This document shows positions 1-11,338 of a stretch of 64,000 nucleotides of DNA, piece by piece. A model generated the notes under the pieces. That model searched no databases. It was not told the DNA's origin and saw nothing but the letters and a program-made list of their open reading frames with translations. Origin of the DNA: Stereocaulon alpinum (taxonomy: Eukaryota; Ascomycota; Lecanoromycetes; Lecanorales; Stereocaulaceae); contig JAEUBA010000003.1 in assembly GCA_018257865.1 (NCBI GenBank), positions 682,001 through 746,000 on the forward strand, written 5' to 3'. The translations under genes were made by a program, and so were the position numbers. The first letter of the stretch is position 1. Each line of letters starts with the position of its first letter.

Positions 1-3000
1 ACTTTGGCTTCGATCTCCATGAAAGCATCAGCAGCTCTACCCTTACCCAAGCGGCATTGTCAGCCAGCCCTACTGGAGGGACCAGAATGATCAGGAGTTC
101 CTCAATGAGAGGGGCCGCTGCTCCTGCAGTCGAGCTGAACCATGCAAGTCTTCGCCATGTCCGCAAATTGCTCCATCAGCTTCTTCATGATGCGAAAGTG
201 CCAAATGTTGCCAGTTGGGAGAAGGCCCTCATGCCCATCTTGCTCAGGGCTACAGACGACGTCAATCCGGATGTACAAAACGGTGACGATATTGATATTC
301 GACATTATGTGAAGTTGAAAAAGATTCCGGGAGGTCGACCTGGAGACACCTCCTACGTGTCAGGGCTAGTCTTCACGAAGAACCTTGCATTGAAGTCCAT
401 GCCTCGGAATATAGCTCATCCCAATATCCTGATACTGACATTTCCTCTCGAGTATGCTCGGCATCAACAGCACTTCATGAGCCTTGAACCCGTTGTACGG
501 CAGGAACGAGAGTTCCTACAAAACCTGGTTAACCGAATCGCTGCTTTACGACCTCAACTATTACTTGTTGAGCGTGGCATCTCCGGGCTAGCGCTGGAGT
601 TCCTGGAGCAGGCCAATATTGCCACAGCGTACAATGTGAAAGCGTCAGTGCTTGAGGCTGTATCACGGTGCTGTCAAACGAGGATCATATCTTCAATCGA
701 CAAATTGGCGATCAAGCCTGCGCAGGCGGGGAAGTGCGCAAGCTTCTACGTGAAGACCTTCGTCAATGGCGGGAGGAAGAAGACATACATGTTCCTTTCC
801 GGTTGCGCGAAAGAACTCGGCTGCACGTTAGTACTTCGAGGTGCTGAAGATGCGACCTTAGCAAAGATGAAGCGTATCACCGAGTTCATGATATACGTCG
901 TCTATAATTTGAAGTTGGAAACTTGTCTGATGAGGGATGAATTTGCAGCCATACCCGCGAATACCGATGTTGGATCACTCTCCCTGGGTAAAGACACTCT
1001 TCCTGTAGCGTTTCACGCCAACCATCCAGTTCATGTGCGTGCTGCAGAGGGCTCTTCGAGCAATGAGGCTGAGCATCAAGCCGCAGATGCTATTCAGAAC
1101 ACTATGAACGCGTTCAGCCCAAAGCCTACCAAGCAAACGGAGGTTCATGGCACGGATAAGCCAAAAGTCAGTCTGCCTGATGAAGATCCCGTTCCAGAGG
1201 ACGTGCCAATGCCAACTTTCTACGGGGATATGGTTGAGGAGCATAAAACTAAAATCCTCTCTGCGTCCCCTTTTGTGAAATTCATGCAGCCATATCTCTT
1301 GATGCGTGCTCGGGAACAAGAACGCCGTCTGGCCTACCTCAAGCGTCTCCGAGATCAGGATGTTGTGGAAGAAAAGAATTTAGACGAGAAAGCTAAGCCT
1401 GAAAAGTTCGATCTAATTAAGCCAGAAATGGTACACGAAAGGGTCCATACCGCTTCCAGAAAGGTCCGCGAAGTGCTTCATGCAGTACATGATGCGGAGT
1501 ACGATAAAGCTTTGCACAACTACGAAACCCAAACGAAGCAATGGGAAACCTACATTTCCGGTAACAATAACCTGTTTGATCCATATGCACACCAAAACAT
1601 TGCTGTTTTGTACAGCGTGGTTTGTACTGTCACAACAGTGCCATGTTCAGGGCCGGATTTGTTGGCATTAGGTTTCTACAACGAACACGAGACCGATGCC
1701 GACTTCGAAGCAGATTGTACGCTTGGCCAATACGTAGAGGATTTGTGCCTCGGAGCAAACACTGTGTGCACAGCCAATGGATGTGAAAGGAAAATGCTTG
1801 AACACCACCGACAGTACGTTCATGGGGAAGCGCAATTAAGCGTTTTCGTTGAACGCTACCCTTGCAAACTTCGAGGATTGCAAGATACTATTCTAATGTG
1901 GAGCACATGTCGAATTTGTAACAAGGAGACGCAGGTGTTACCAATGTCCGAAAATACTTGGAAATACTCGTTCGGCAAGTACCTAGAACTATCTTTCTGG
2001 AGCAGTGAACTACATGCTAGGGCAGATGTCTGTCCCCATGATCTCCATCGCAATCATCTCCGATACTTTGGCTTCAAGGATATAGCGCTCCGGGTTCACT
2101 ATGATCCAATCAGTCTATTGGAGATCATTGTTCCTAGAGCCAGGATCACGTGGAAAGTAGACAACGATCTCCGCTTCAAGAACGAGCTTTTCACGAAAAT
2201 TGAGGATCGTCTCAATAAATTCATGCTATCAGTGAAGACTCGCATCAAGAGCATCAACACAGAAAGTGTCGTGCCGGAGAAGACTGAAAGCTGCAAGCAG
2301 GAAGTCGAAAGGCTCTTGAAGAGGGCTTCCGAAGAGCATCATGCCCTCGTTCAGAAACTTCGAGAGAAATATATGAACTCGAAGTATTATGAGATTATTC
2401 CTTTGAACAGAGCGATACGGGCTGTGCAAGAGAAAGCTGCTGAGTGGGATAGCGCATTCGCAGATTTTGATCAGAATTTTTTCCCCTCTGAGAAAGACAT
2501 CCGACGGCTTGCGACTCTCCAGCTCAAGAAGATATTTCTCGATCGCGATGAGTCAGTGTCTTCTCTGACATCTACAGATGAGGGCACAGTGACCACAATA
2601 CCTGAGGAAGCCTCATTCGACGAGAAAACATCCGTTGATTCCATCCCAGCCTTGGTCCCTCAAACAAGGCGGATGTCTCCGGAGAAAGCCCATGACATGC
2701 TTGCTGCGGTTGTCGAAAAGCATGTCTCCACAGACGGCCAGCCTATCCAGCACCAGAGTGCACCGGCTACAGCTGTGCCGGTGCTTGAAGCCGAGGCCCA
2801 GGCTTCTCCTCCACATTCAGACCGGAATGACGTTCGTCACTTAGACCTCGCAGTATCATCAGAAAGGCTTCAAAGCAGTCAAACCCCATCATTCGATGAT
2901 CCACAGCCTACTGTAACGGAGAGAGACGCGAGCAAATGCACTGACATCCGAGCTACGCTACGCGGAAAATGTGACGATGTAGACGTCGATATGCCCTCTG

Positions 3001-5192
3001 CAGAGAGCAGCAAACGCGTTTATGAGATGGCTCCTGAGGCCTCGAGATCCGTCGGAATCACCCATTCGTCTGGGATTCCCCGACCCATCGACACAAATCA
3101 ACGCAATACAAGATCGAATGTCTCACCACCCCTTTCTCGGACCCAGTCTCAGCCTGCACATCTTCGGAATAATCTGAGCACAGGTAGTGGTCACTCATCG
3201 TCGGCAACACTACAATCTTCGAGCTCGAGTAGCCAGTCCCCCACTCTGACCGCCACTCCGGTGCCGCCAGCTACAGGTGTTACCAAACATGTCGATAGGA
3301 AGCTCTCTGATCGCCTCGGCCTTAATGCGCTCAAGCAAACTAGCATGACTGCGCACTCCATGATTCCACGATCAATCGCCAACAGGAGGAAAGATTCAAA
3401 GGTATCAAACCTGGCAAAGCACTTTGAGCAGCTCAGCCGTGAATTCGAGAAAGAACGTATCCGAGAGCGACGACAACGTGCGGCCAAGAGCCGGCAAGCA
3501 AGAGCTTACCCAATGGCTACATCAAAGCCTATCGTCCAAGTCTATCGCAATGTTCATGAAGCGGTCGAAGAACGGGAGCCGTCGGACGAGGACCTCCTTG
3601 CATCAGACACCTCTCATACAGCCCCGGAAGGTCAATCGAATACCATCAGCCAGATGGCCGAGAGTACAGAGTCACAAACCCCTGGTAAAGGTTATCATGC
3701 CGAGGAAACCACGGCAGACAATACAGAGACCGATGACAAGACCCTCGACAGCCACGCTGGATCTGACAATGAAGGAGAGGATAATCATAGCGATGAAGAG
3801 CACTCAATACTAGATGACATACACATCCCTGGAACAGCCGATGAACACCACGCACTATCGCCAGACGAAGCCCAATTAGACATCAAGCTAGACTTGCCCA
3901 AGCATGAAAAGAGCTCGCTCATGAAGATGCTGACAAACTTCTGGGCCGAAAGATCTGCTAGCGGCTGGCAACCCTTGGAATATCCTCTAAACGCCACCGA
4001 CCACATTTTTGCAGACTCGGATATCATTGTAAGAGAAGACGAGCCAAGCTCATTGATCGCTTTTGCTTTGGGCTCTAAGAGTTATCAAGAGAGACTGCGC
4101 AACATCTCACAAAACTTGGAATTGTCTGGTGGCGAGGACGAAGACAGTCGACCTGAGAGTGCCGCGTCCAATCCTGAGCAAGCTGGTGTCGAACAGGTTT
4201 TGCTAAGAGCCACTGGTACGCATGTCAAATACCAATTTGCGGAAGGCTCAGCAAAGATGCTTTGCAAGGTCTTCTACGCCGAGCAATTCGATGCTGTCCG
4301 CAGAAAATGTGGCGTCTCCGAACGCATTGTGGAATCACTTTCACGTTGCATGAAATGGGACAGCAAAGGTGGGAAAACCAAATCCGTCTTCCTCAAGACG
4401 CTCGATGACCGCTTTGTGCTCAAATCACTGTCTCAAATTGAAACTCAGGCCTTCCTGCGCTTTGCGCCGGCCTACTTCCGCATTATGTCTGAATCTCTAT
4501 TCCACGAGCTGCCTTCCGTCATTGCAAAGATGTTAGGCTTCTATCAGATTATCATCAAGAACCCGGCAACAGGCGTCGAGTTCAACTGGTTTCTCCTTGT
4601 AATGGAGAATCTCTTTTACGACCGTTCGCCTACACGCATCTTCGATCTTAAAGGCTCCATGCGTAACCGCCATATACAGTCCACAGGCGAGCAGAACGAA
4701 GTTCTCCTCGACGAAAATATGGTCGAATTCATCTACGAATCCCCGCTTTTTGCCCGCGAGCATAGCAAGAAGCTTTTGCGTGCCAGCGTCTGGAACGATA
4801 CTCTCTTCCTCTCCCGTCAGAACGTTATGGACTACTCCCTTATGATCGCTATTGACGAAAACCGCAAAGAGCTTGTGGTGGGCATCATCGATTGTATTCG
4901 CACTTATACTTGGGATAAGAAACTGGAAACTTGGATTAAGGATCGTGGGAAGAACAGGCCGACTGTTACAAGTCCGAAGGAGTACAAGAGCCGGTTCAGG
5001 GAGGCGATGGGGCGGTATGTTCTTCAGGCTCCAAAGTAAGTCGTGCTTCACCAGTTGATCCCGTTACTTTATGGTGATGCTAATTGTTGAAACAGCTGCT
5101 GGCACCAGTTTAAATCGCGGCAACTTGGCACTAGGCCCTTGAACGGAGATGAACCAGTTGATGATAAGGAGTTGCATATCGCGACATTGTAA
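1..5192 (+). CDS. FAB1: FAB1/PIKfyve 1-phosphatidylinositol-3-phosphate 5-kinase, 5'-partial
   Basis: Lipid kinase that makes PI(3,5)P2 on vacuolar/endosomal membranes. The frame is open from base 3, so the N-terminus, where the family carries its FYVE domain, lies upstream of the window. Visible in order: a chaperonin-like (TCP-1/GroEL apical) domain in roughly the first 300 residues (ISSIDKL, GCTLVLRG), a Cys-rich CCR region, a long disordered Ser/Thr-rich linker, and a C-terminal PIPK catalytic domain (FDLKGSMRNR, MDYSLM, then IIDCIRTYTWDKKLE and the activation loop SPKEYKSRFR). The first stop, at 5037-5039, lies inside an intron. Splicing 5036-5095 (gtaagt...tgctaattgttgaaacag, 60 bp) joins QAP|N to CWHQFKS and ends at the TAA at 5190-5192, which restores the conserved PNCWH tail. 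Identity is very secure; the final exon is well supported by phase and family fit. Confidence 0.96.
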
Positions 5193-6336
5193 CGTACGCA
5201 TGTATATGGCGTCAGGGTATCTGAAAGCATCTGCATAGAGAATTGGAGACGAGCATTATGAGATACGATATAGATGATATCATGGGGGGCATGCATTTGT
5301 ACCTTAGTAGCATTAGCGTTGGCGTCGTTGGTCTAGCATTACAATGTCATGGACGAATTCAAGAACTTGACCGGGAGAACGCTTATCGAACTATCTCCTA
5401 ACATCAAGCTATCGAACATGCCGCTTCAAACGACCTCATGCCCATTCATCTTCGATACCAGCGACCATACACACTACCTACCCAAGTCATACCCTACGCA
5501 TTCAAACTCTACAACATACTATAACTTGCCCGACCCCTCAACTCCTAGGAATAACCCATCTCTAAAATCGCATATATAATATCCTTCACAAAACACCTTC
5601 CCTTAGTAAGGTATGAATGCACGCCTACATAGTTACGGTATGCATTGAAGGAGTCGTGAGTATCTAGGTAGGTACTTGTTACTATGTAGACAGGAGCGCT
5701 GAAGTATTGACATTACACACAGTTAAGATCTATCACTAGGTGTTGAAGTAGATAAGGCAGATGGGAATGTTAGAGCATGAAAGTCGATAGCAATAGGGTT
5801 CTACATCTGTTAATATCTATAGTCATTAACCTTTATTTCTGCAGCTTCAGAATTGAATGTGCGTAGATTTGTTTGCTTTGAAATGGGCTGAGTGGTCAAG
5901 CGGAGCATGCGAAGTTATCACCAGTGGTTAATTCTGCTGGCATGCTCAAAGCAGCGCAGATGACTGCTAAGCCAACATTGCTCTCACACATCTCAAGTGA
6001 GACTCTAGGCTTTCTTGATAATGGATTCTGCATTCAGCTAGTAGAGTCTCTGTGTCCATTTGAGCGCTTATATAACTACCTTGATGTGTACCTTATCTCT
6101 AATGTAATGACTATGTTACCCCAACGACGTGTCTCACGCAATATCTTACACCCTATCCGCATTCTTCAAGCTATGCCATGCAGCCATTTCCCAATGTCTC
6201 AAAGCATCGTGGCTCAACTTAGTAATTAGGTACAAGCGAAGGACCCATGCCGCAACAAGCTATGCCCGTTGAACGTAACGTCACACTCCAAGTCCTTGTC
6301 TACCCCCAAGTTTGGCTCTCTATTCCACTCGAGACA
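5193..6336. other. Intergenic, no gene recognised
   Basis: About 1.1 kb between the FAB1 stop and the 3' end of the next gene, which converges on it. Open frames here (for example 5924-6229, about 100 codons) have no recognisable motif, intron structure or family look. A short perfect inverted repeat (gagcatgc...gcatgctc) flanks about 40 bases near 5904-5948. Confidence 0.6.
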
Positions 6337-6899
6337 TCACGATGTAGCAGGAATAACCGTCTGCAACGCTAACATTCCCAAAGGCCTGCTTGCCGCACTC
6401 ATCGCAGCTCCCACAGTCACATTTCCATTGTGAGGAGGGTTAATCCAATTGACCTGCCCAATTCCACAATCTCCCTGGTTCTCGATGCCCATTCCAAATA
6501 ATACGTCTTTAGTCCCGACCACAGACTCCTCCTCCATTAAATCAAATAAGCCGATAAGGCCCGCTTGCATCGTGCTGAGTAGTGGCCTGTTGAAGTCGCG
6601 GGAGTTGAAAGAGACGAACAAGCCGGATTCTTCGAACCTCCATCCCATGGGCAGCTGCACATCGCCTTGGACTACGCGATCACGCTGGACACTGTGTGCG
6701 GCGTTAAGAATCAATTTTATGGTGGGGTCGCGGGGGAGCTCTTTGCCGTAGGGGCGGACGATAACGACCTGTGATGAGGAGATAAATTAGATGGGGTTGC
6801 ATGTAGGTAGAGTGGGGTGTTACCTACGTAGACTTCCGTTCCGGGTATTCGATAATGGTCTGGGGTGAGACGATTGCTAGAAGGAGTCAGCGAGGACAT
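6337..6899 (-). CDS. Hypothetical protein, downstream member of a tandem pair
   Basis: I do not recognise the family. Two-exon model: ATG at 6899-6897, exon 6828-6899, intron 6769-6827 (gtaggt...cacag, 59 bp), exon 6337-6768, TGA at 6337-6339; phases agree and give 167 aa. After splicing, the N-terminus reads RLTPDHYRIPGTEVYVVIVRPYG, a spacing matched by the neighbour at 6925-7488 (RIDPQHYPIQGT...VRPYG). Both also share an LP a few residues after VRPYG and a late G.I..W/V segment, so they look like diverged duplicates. No signal peptide or transmembrane segment is evident; the body is mixed hydrophobic and polar. The gap to the upstream copy is only about 25 bp, so a shared transcript or a two-domain fusion cannot be excluded. 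Confidence 0.6.
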
Positions 6900-6924
6900 G
6901 ATAATCAATGAAACGGAGATTAGA

Positions 6925-7488
6925 TTACACCGTGTTATGTGTGGAAGTGACATTGATCAATGCGATGTTTGGACTTGGGGCAGCTCTTGCTGCTACCACC
7001 ACTTCACTCGATGTTGGCGTCACTCCACTCGCCGCTGATGTAGCTTCGATCTCAGCTGTTGGCGGCCCGTTCCCAAATCCAACCCACGAGATCATTATCC
7101 TCCCAATCAAACCAAGCTTCACGTGGTTCACAAGAACTCTGATACTTCTTTGGCCGGTGCCTCCAGATGCTTCCATAAGCGCTTCGACCCCTTCAAGAGC
7201 TGCCTTCGCAAGGCCCAACAGAAACTGTGAAGCCTGCACGACTTGGATATACACTTGAACACGGCTGGTCACAAATATGTAGCCGTTCGGGAATGGGTGA
7301 TCACGGCCCTCTTCGATGATCTTCTCAGCAAGATCAACAACGGCACCGGTGAGGCAGACGAGAGCTGTGTAGCCTGGAAGCTTTTGGCCATATGGTCTAA
7401 CAGCCGTCAGGACAAGGGGTGTCCCTTGTATCGGATAGTGTTGGGGGTCAATTCTAGTCGAGGTCAGTTGAAGCGGAACGGCATGCAT
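6925..7488 (-). CDS. Hypothetical protein, upstream member of a tandem pair
   Basis: Single open frame of 187 codons starting at the ATG at 7488-7486. The product opens with RIDPQHYPIQGT and VRPYGQKLP, the same framework as the copy at 6337-6899, then an Ala/Leu/Val-rich helical middle (LLGLAKAALEGVEALMEA) and an Ala/Ser/Thr-rich tail that the other copy lacks. No catalytic motif known to me is visible. Unlike the downstream copy, it runs through the equivalent of that copy's intron position without interruption (GTPLVLTAVRPYG), so the paralogues differ by an intron gain or loss. Function unknown; coding status is inferred mostly from similarity to the neighbour. Confidence 0.55.
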   Translation of the reverse strand: MHAVPLQLTSTRIDPQHYPIQGTPLVLTAVRPYGQKLPGYTALVCLTGAVVDLAEKIIEEGRDHPFPNGYIFVTSRVQVYIQVVQASQFLLGLAKAALEGVEALMEASGGTGQRSIRVLVNHVKLGLIGRIMISWVGFGNGPPTAEIEATSAASGVTPTSSEVVVAARAAPSPNIALINVTSTHNTV

Positions 7489-8317
7489 CAGAAGGTAAGG
7501 AAACCTTACGATGTGAAGCTAGACGTGGTGTGTGATGTGAGTGGCAGCTCGAGTGTGTTGTTGATCGTTACAGGTTTACCGGAAGAGCAAAACAGGAAGA
7601 AAAGGGTGGTTATGAGAGTGCAAAGAGTGGATAGCTGCATCTTCACTAGAGCATTGGATGACAGCGATATAATTGGAACAATGCACGTCGGAAAGCGTGA
7701 TGTTTATGAAAGCAGTCATGGTAAATAATTGGTAGAAGCGGCTCGACTGAACGGATATCGAAGGTTCAAGGCGGAAGTATTGCTTCGCAAGTAGGTCCTT
7801 GTAGCATCGTGAGACTGGTTTGAAAAGTCTCACAAACAGCGTGTCTTTTCGATGTTACAGCCACAATACCCCAGCCTCTGCAGGCCAGCAGCTCGGCAAT
7901 TGGGAGCGCACCCACTACCTCTTCATCAATTGTCAAGCCATCAGCACGAGCTACATTCTGTGCTCACTCTAGCCAATATTGCGTTAGCCTGCAGGTCGCG
8001 GACACGGCTTTCATCCAGCCTGCGTTGATGCCTGGTCAGCCAGCCACGTGTCGAAATGATGATCCAAGAGTCTCCAGAGGCTGTTGCTTGTGGCGAATGG
8101 CCATCGGATCAACATGTCAAGCGCAGATCTTCGGGTACTTTGCATCAACCCTTGCGGAAATCTTCCAGGCGACGTTTTTCCGGGATCTATGCGACTTGCG
8201 CCATGCAAAACTTTGCATCTTCCCGTTCATCTCCCGCGCAGGCGGACGTTATATACCTCAGTAGGAACCTTGGAGTGGTTTCAACAATTAGCTAGCGCCT
8301 TACATCACCACTCCGTC
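7489..8317. other. Intergenic, no gene recognised
   Basis: About 830 bp between the start of the tandem pair and the 3' end of the MEMO1-family gene. Short open frames occur on both strands (for example 7576-7833 minus, 8025-8323 plus) but none shows a motif or a coherent spliced model. Confidence 0.55.
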
Positions 8318-9413
8318 TCATAGCACTGCGAAGGCGCTTGCATAGCTAACGCTGCTGTCATTCGGTTCAACCACCTCGCTGCTCCGCTCATACCTAACGA
8401 AATGGAAATTTCCTATGCCTTCTTCTATAGTTCCCTGCTGCCTGAGGACCTCGATCGCTGCCATTATCACGCCAATTGGATGGCGTCCGCATACTGTATT
8501 TCCTGTATCTTGTAGAGTAGCAAGGAAAGCGTCGTGATGACCAGTTTCAATACCTTGCATAGCCAACTTGTCGATCCGAGCAATGCTTTCGTAGATAGAT
8601 ATACCGTTTGGATGGTCTTTTCGTTTCAGAGACACGCCCTGCGAAGGATCAGAGGTGTCGGAGGAAAGATAATAGGTGTAATTGAAGCGAGAGCCCCAGT
8701 GGCAGAAGTCACTGCTGATGACAAACACATTAGAGGGGTCTGCGAGATAGGGTGCTAATAAAGCTCCGAAAGCTTTCTCCGTTGTTGGTTCTGTGCTACC
8801 GACCAAGATGGGGACGAGAGGTGGAAGGGTCGACGGCTTAAAGTATTTGCCTAGAAGATGGTAGATGTACGGGAGATGCATTTCCAAGCTGTGTTCTGCG
8901 GAGTCGGACGAAGTGGACATGTCTTTGAATTGTGTACTGGAGCGTAGTCCTGCTATGGTAGTTGTATCTAGCGTAAGGTTTCCCATTGGTGTAGCATAGT
9001 GGGTGTGTTTCGAGAGGGCGCAGCCGGAGAGGTAGAGGTGGTGGGAGGGACCAAGAAGGAAGACTCTTTTACTACCGGCAAGTCATTGAATAGTCAGCGG
9101 ATGCAGGGCTCCTGACATCGTACCATTTTGAAAGGTCGAGAGACTTGTAAGCCCAGGCTGCTGCCGGGCCCGAGTAGGCGTATCCAGCGTGTCTATTGAG
9201 GAACAAAATCAGTATACAGGGTCTATGACAACTATTACGAGTGGAATTGAAAACTCACGGAGCAATTATAACCCTAGCACCAGGCTGAGGGATGTCGCCT
9301 ACGTCTCTAATATTTGCATCGACTTGGTTGAGCCAGCCGTCAAGCTGTCGAGAGAGAGTTGGACCGTGGTCGGTGTACCACGAGCCAGCATGGCTGGCCT
9401 CGCGTATAGTCAT
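8318..9413 (-). CDS. MHO1: MEMO1/MHO1 family protein
   Basis: Three exons: 9259-9413, 9124-9192 and 8318-9071, with introns 9193-9258 (66 bp) and 9072-9123 (52 bp); phases close to 325 aa. The start MTIREASHAGSWY is chosen because that is where family members begin; an upstream in-frame ATG at 9449 would add 12 residues. Family hallmarks are REASHAGSWY, then PHAGY.YSGPAAAWAY (reassembled across intron 1), LLGPSHHLYLSG, AEHSLEMHLPY, SSDFCHWG and CGRHPIG; these include the His, Asp and Cys residues of the metal-binding/dioxygenase-like pocket. MEMO proteins are structurally related to class III non-haem dioxygenases and have been linked to iron or copper redox control and cytoskeletal signalling; the yeast homologue is Mho1. 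Divergent from the gene at 9829. Confidence 0.93.
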
Positions 9414-9828
9414 TGTATTTGACTTTGAATGCAATTGCCTAACCTCCAAGCTGATTAGCGAGCGCGAACAGTAGCTTGCTCAGGCGTAAAGATGCCCGGT
9501 GGCAGGGATCCGAAGAGATTGCTTCCCGTAGACGCTGAAGATGATTGTGGATGCAGAGTAGAATGTTGAGAGCCCCAAAATGAACACTCTCAAGATGGTT
9601 TCTTTACAGGTGAAAAGTTGGAGCAGACACAGAGCTGGAAGCTGTTCACTTCAAGGCAAGTGCAGCCGAACCCCACGCTAGTGTACGGTACGGCTTGCGC
9701 GCGTGCATCGCGTCCACCGAAGATGAAGCCGTCATCAACTGGCAAGTAGAACATTGGCCTTTTCTCCAGACTTCAAAAGTGTCAGCGTACCCATTGCTAC
9801 TCAGTAATTCATCCTTACATTCTGTTTC
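9414..9828. promoter_or_regulatory. Divergent intergenic region, MHO1-like / Cys-rich protein
   Basis: A 415-bp space between two head-to-head start codons, so it must hold both promoters and 5' UTRs. I see no distinctive operator or repeat. Confidence 0.4.
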
Positions 9829-10539
9829 ATGATGTCTCTTAAACGGAAACGTTCGACCTCTACGATATCTCCCTCCACTTCCTCGACCGCCACTGGCTCC
9901 TCACGCGACCCTTCCTCCAGTCCCAGCCCAGACATTTCGATGCTCGGCAACGCATCTGTTTCTCCATCTCCTGTACATCATCCCGAATCTACTTCGTCTC
10001 ATTTGCATTCGCGGACGAGGAAAAGATTCCGTGACAACAGGCCAGACGAGAGTACAATTCATGGTACACCGATACTGACGAGTCTGCTTGTGCTCGCGCT
10101 TCCTACTGACTTTTGAATCCCCCCAGAAACAACGTACAACAAGCTCTTTGCCGCTGCTCGATCCCCCCCTCCTCTCTCTTATTCAATGTCTCCGTCAACA
10201 TCAATCCCTCCAGCTCGACCCCAACCTCCTCAGCGGCAGCATTCGCTCCATGATTTCTGGTCGATTCCCTCATCAGCACCCAGCGTCTCGGATCCGTTGA
10301 CCATTGTCCCCTCGTCGGTGGCTACTTGCGAAGACTGCGAAGCGCCTCTCGATGTCGATGTCTTCATGGGTGGTATGGACGACGAGGATGCCAAGGGCGC
10401 AGAATTCGGGTGTCAATCTTGCGGTAGGAGGGTATGCGGGATGTGTGCTGTTGTGGAAGTTGGGGTCGGAAGAGAATGTCTGCATTGTAGGACGTCGAGT
10501 CGGAAGAAATGGGTCGGCGGTATTGGGTGGATGTCATGA
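9829..10539 (+). CDS. Small Cys-rich (zinc-binding-type) protein with PIP-box-like motif
   Basis: Two exons, 9829-10063 and 10127-10539, around a 63-bp intron (gtacac, branch tactgac, acceptor ccccag); 215 aa. The N-terminal half is basic and Ser/Pro-rich (LKRKRS, RTRKRFRDNR), like a nuclear localisation region. Mid-protein is QHSLHDFW, which fits the PCNA-binding pattern Qxx(L/I/M)xx(F/Y)(F/Y/W). The C-terminal third has CEDC, CQSC, CGMC and CLHC pairs, enough ligands for one or two zinc sites. PIP-box proteins bind PCNA in replication, repair or PCNA-coupled degradation; fungal ribonucleotide-reductase regulators of the Spd1/Dif1 type are one possible relation, but I cannot establish it. 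The gene model is firm, the function is inference. Confidence 0.72.
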
Positions 10540-11338
10540 TAGCAATCAGACAGTATTGGGCGGAATCGTGGTCATAAAAGCCATTACTCTGGAAATGACC
10601 GACAGTCTCTCATGTGTTGCAATACCTCAGTTGTCCTTTGCTTTGGTTAGCAAGTTGGTTAGCAGGTCGGGGTGGTTGACCGAAGACTTGGCGACAGGCT
10701 TGAGAAAGTGTGGCTGACTGGCGTTCATCTTCCGACGTATAGAAAGCTCTGTAGGCAAGCAACTAATAGCATTGATATGCTTGATAGCCGTCAGATTCTC
10801 ATGTTAAGAAGTCATTATGAATAAAGCATGGATCCTTCAATATCCAAAGTCCGCAGCACAACCGTGGGAAAAAATGAACCATCAGAACAACCTAGCTACT
10901 AGGTGAAGTGCTCTCCCTGTTTTAACAGCGTGCTGCGTTTTGTTGGAGTTGCAGTCAATGCAATGGGTGATGATCTTCTGGCGGCAGGAAGGCGCCTCGG
11001 GGCTGCGCTACTGCAAAACGGCAGCCACTAGGGCTTGACGACCGTTTCCATTGACCAGAAGGGAAAGCACGAAAATTACTCTATGAGGCTGCCAATTCGA
11101 TATCATACAACTTCATACTCGTCTCATCGGTCAAGACTGTCATCATGGTACGCCGTGGATATTTACAGCACTGAGACCTCTGTTTCAGGGTCTCCAAACA
11201 ACATAACACGTCCTCCCCACCCCGCATGCCCGTTTTTACGCAAACGCAGCCCTCACAGCCCGATGTGCTAAGAGCGCGATACATTTACAGTCTCACACCC
11301 ATAGGGCTCCACGTCGAAGTTCATGTTGATCCGCCACG
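10540..11338. other. Intergenic, no gene recognised
   Basis: About 800 bp between two genes on the same strand. It contains the 3' flank of the Cys-rich gene and the promoter of the F-box gene. Short open frames show no motif. Confidence 0.55.

Noticed and set aside
5885..5950. tRNA-like stretch (gggctgagtggtcaagcgg followed by ggttaattctg)
   Set aside because: It resembles an A box and a weak B box, but no acceptor stem, anticodon arm or proper GGTTCGAATCC-type B box can be folded.
5924..6229. 101-codon plus-strand ORF
   Set aside because: No motif, no paralogue, no intron logic; consistent with chance in an intergenic region.
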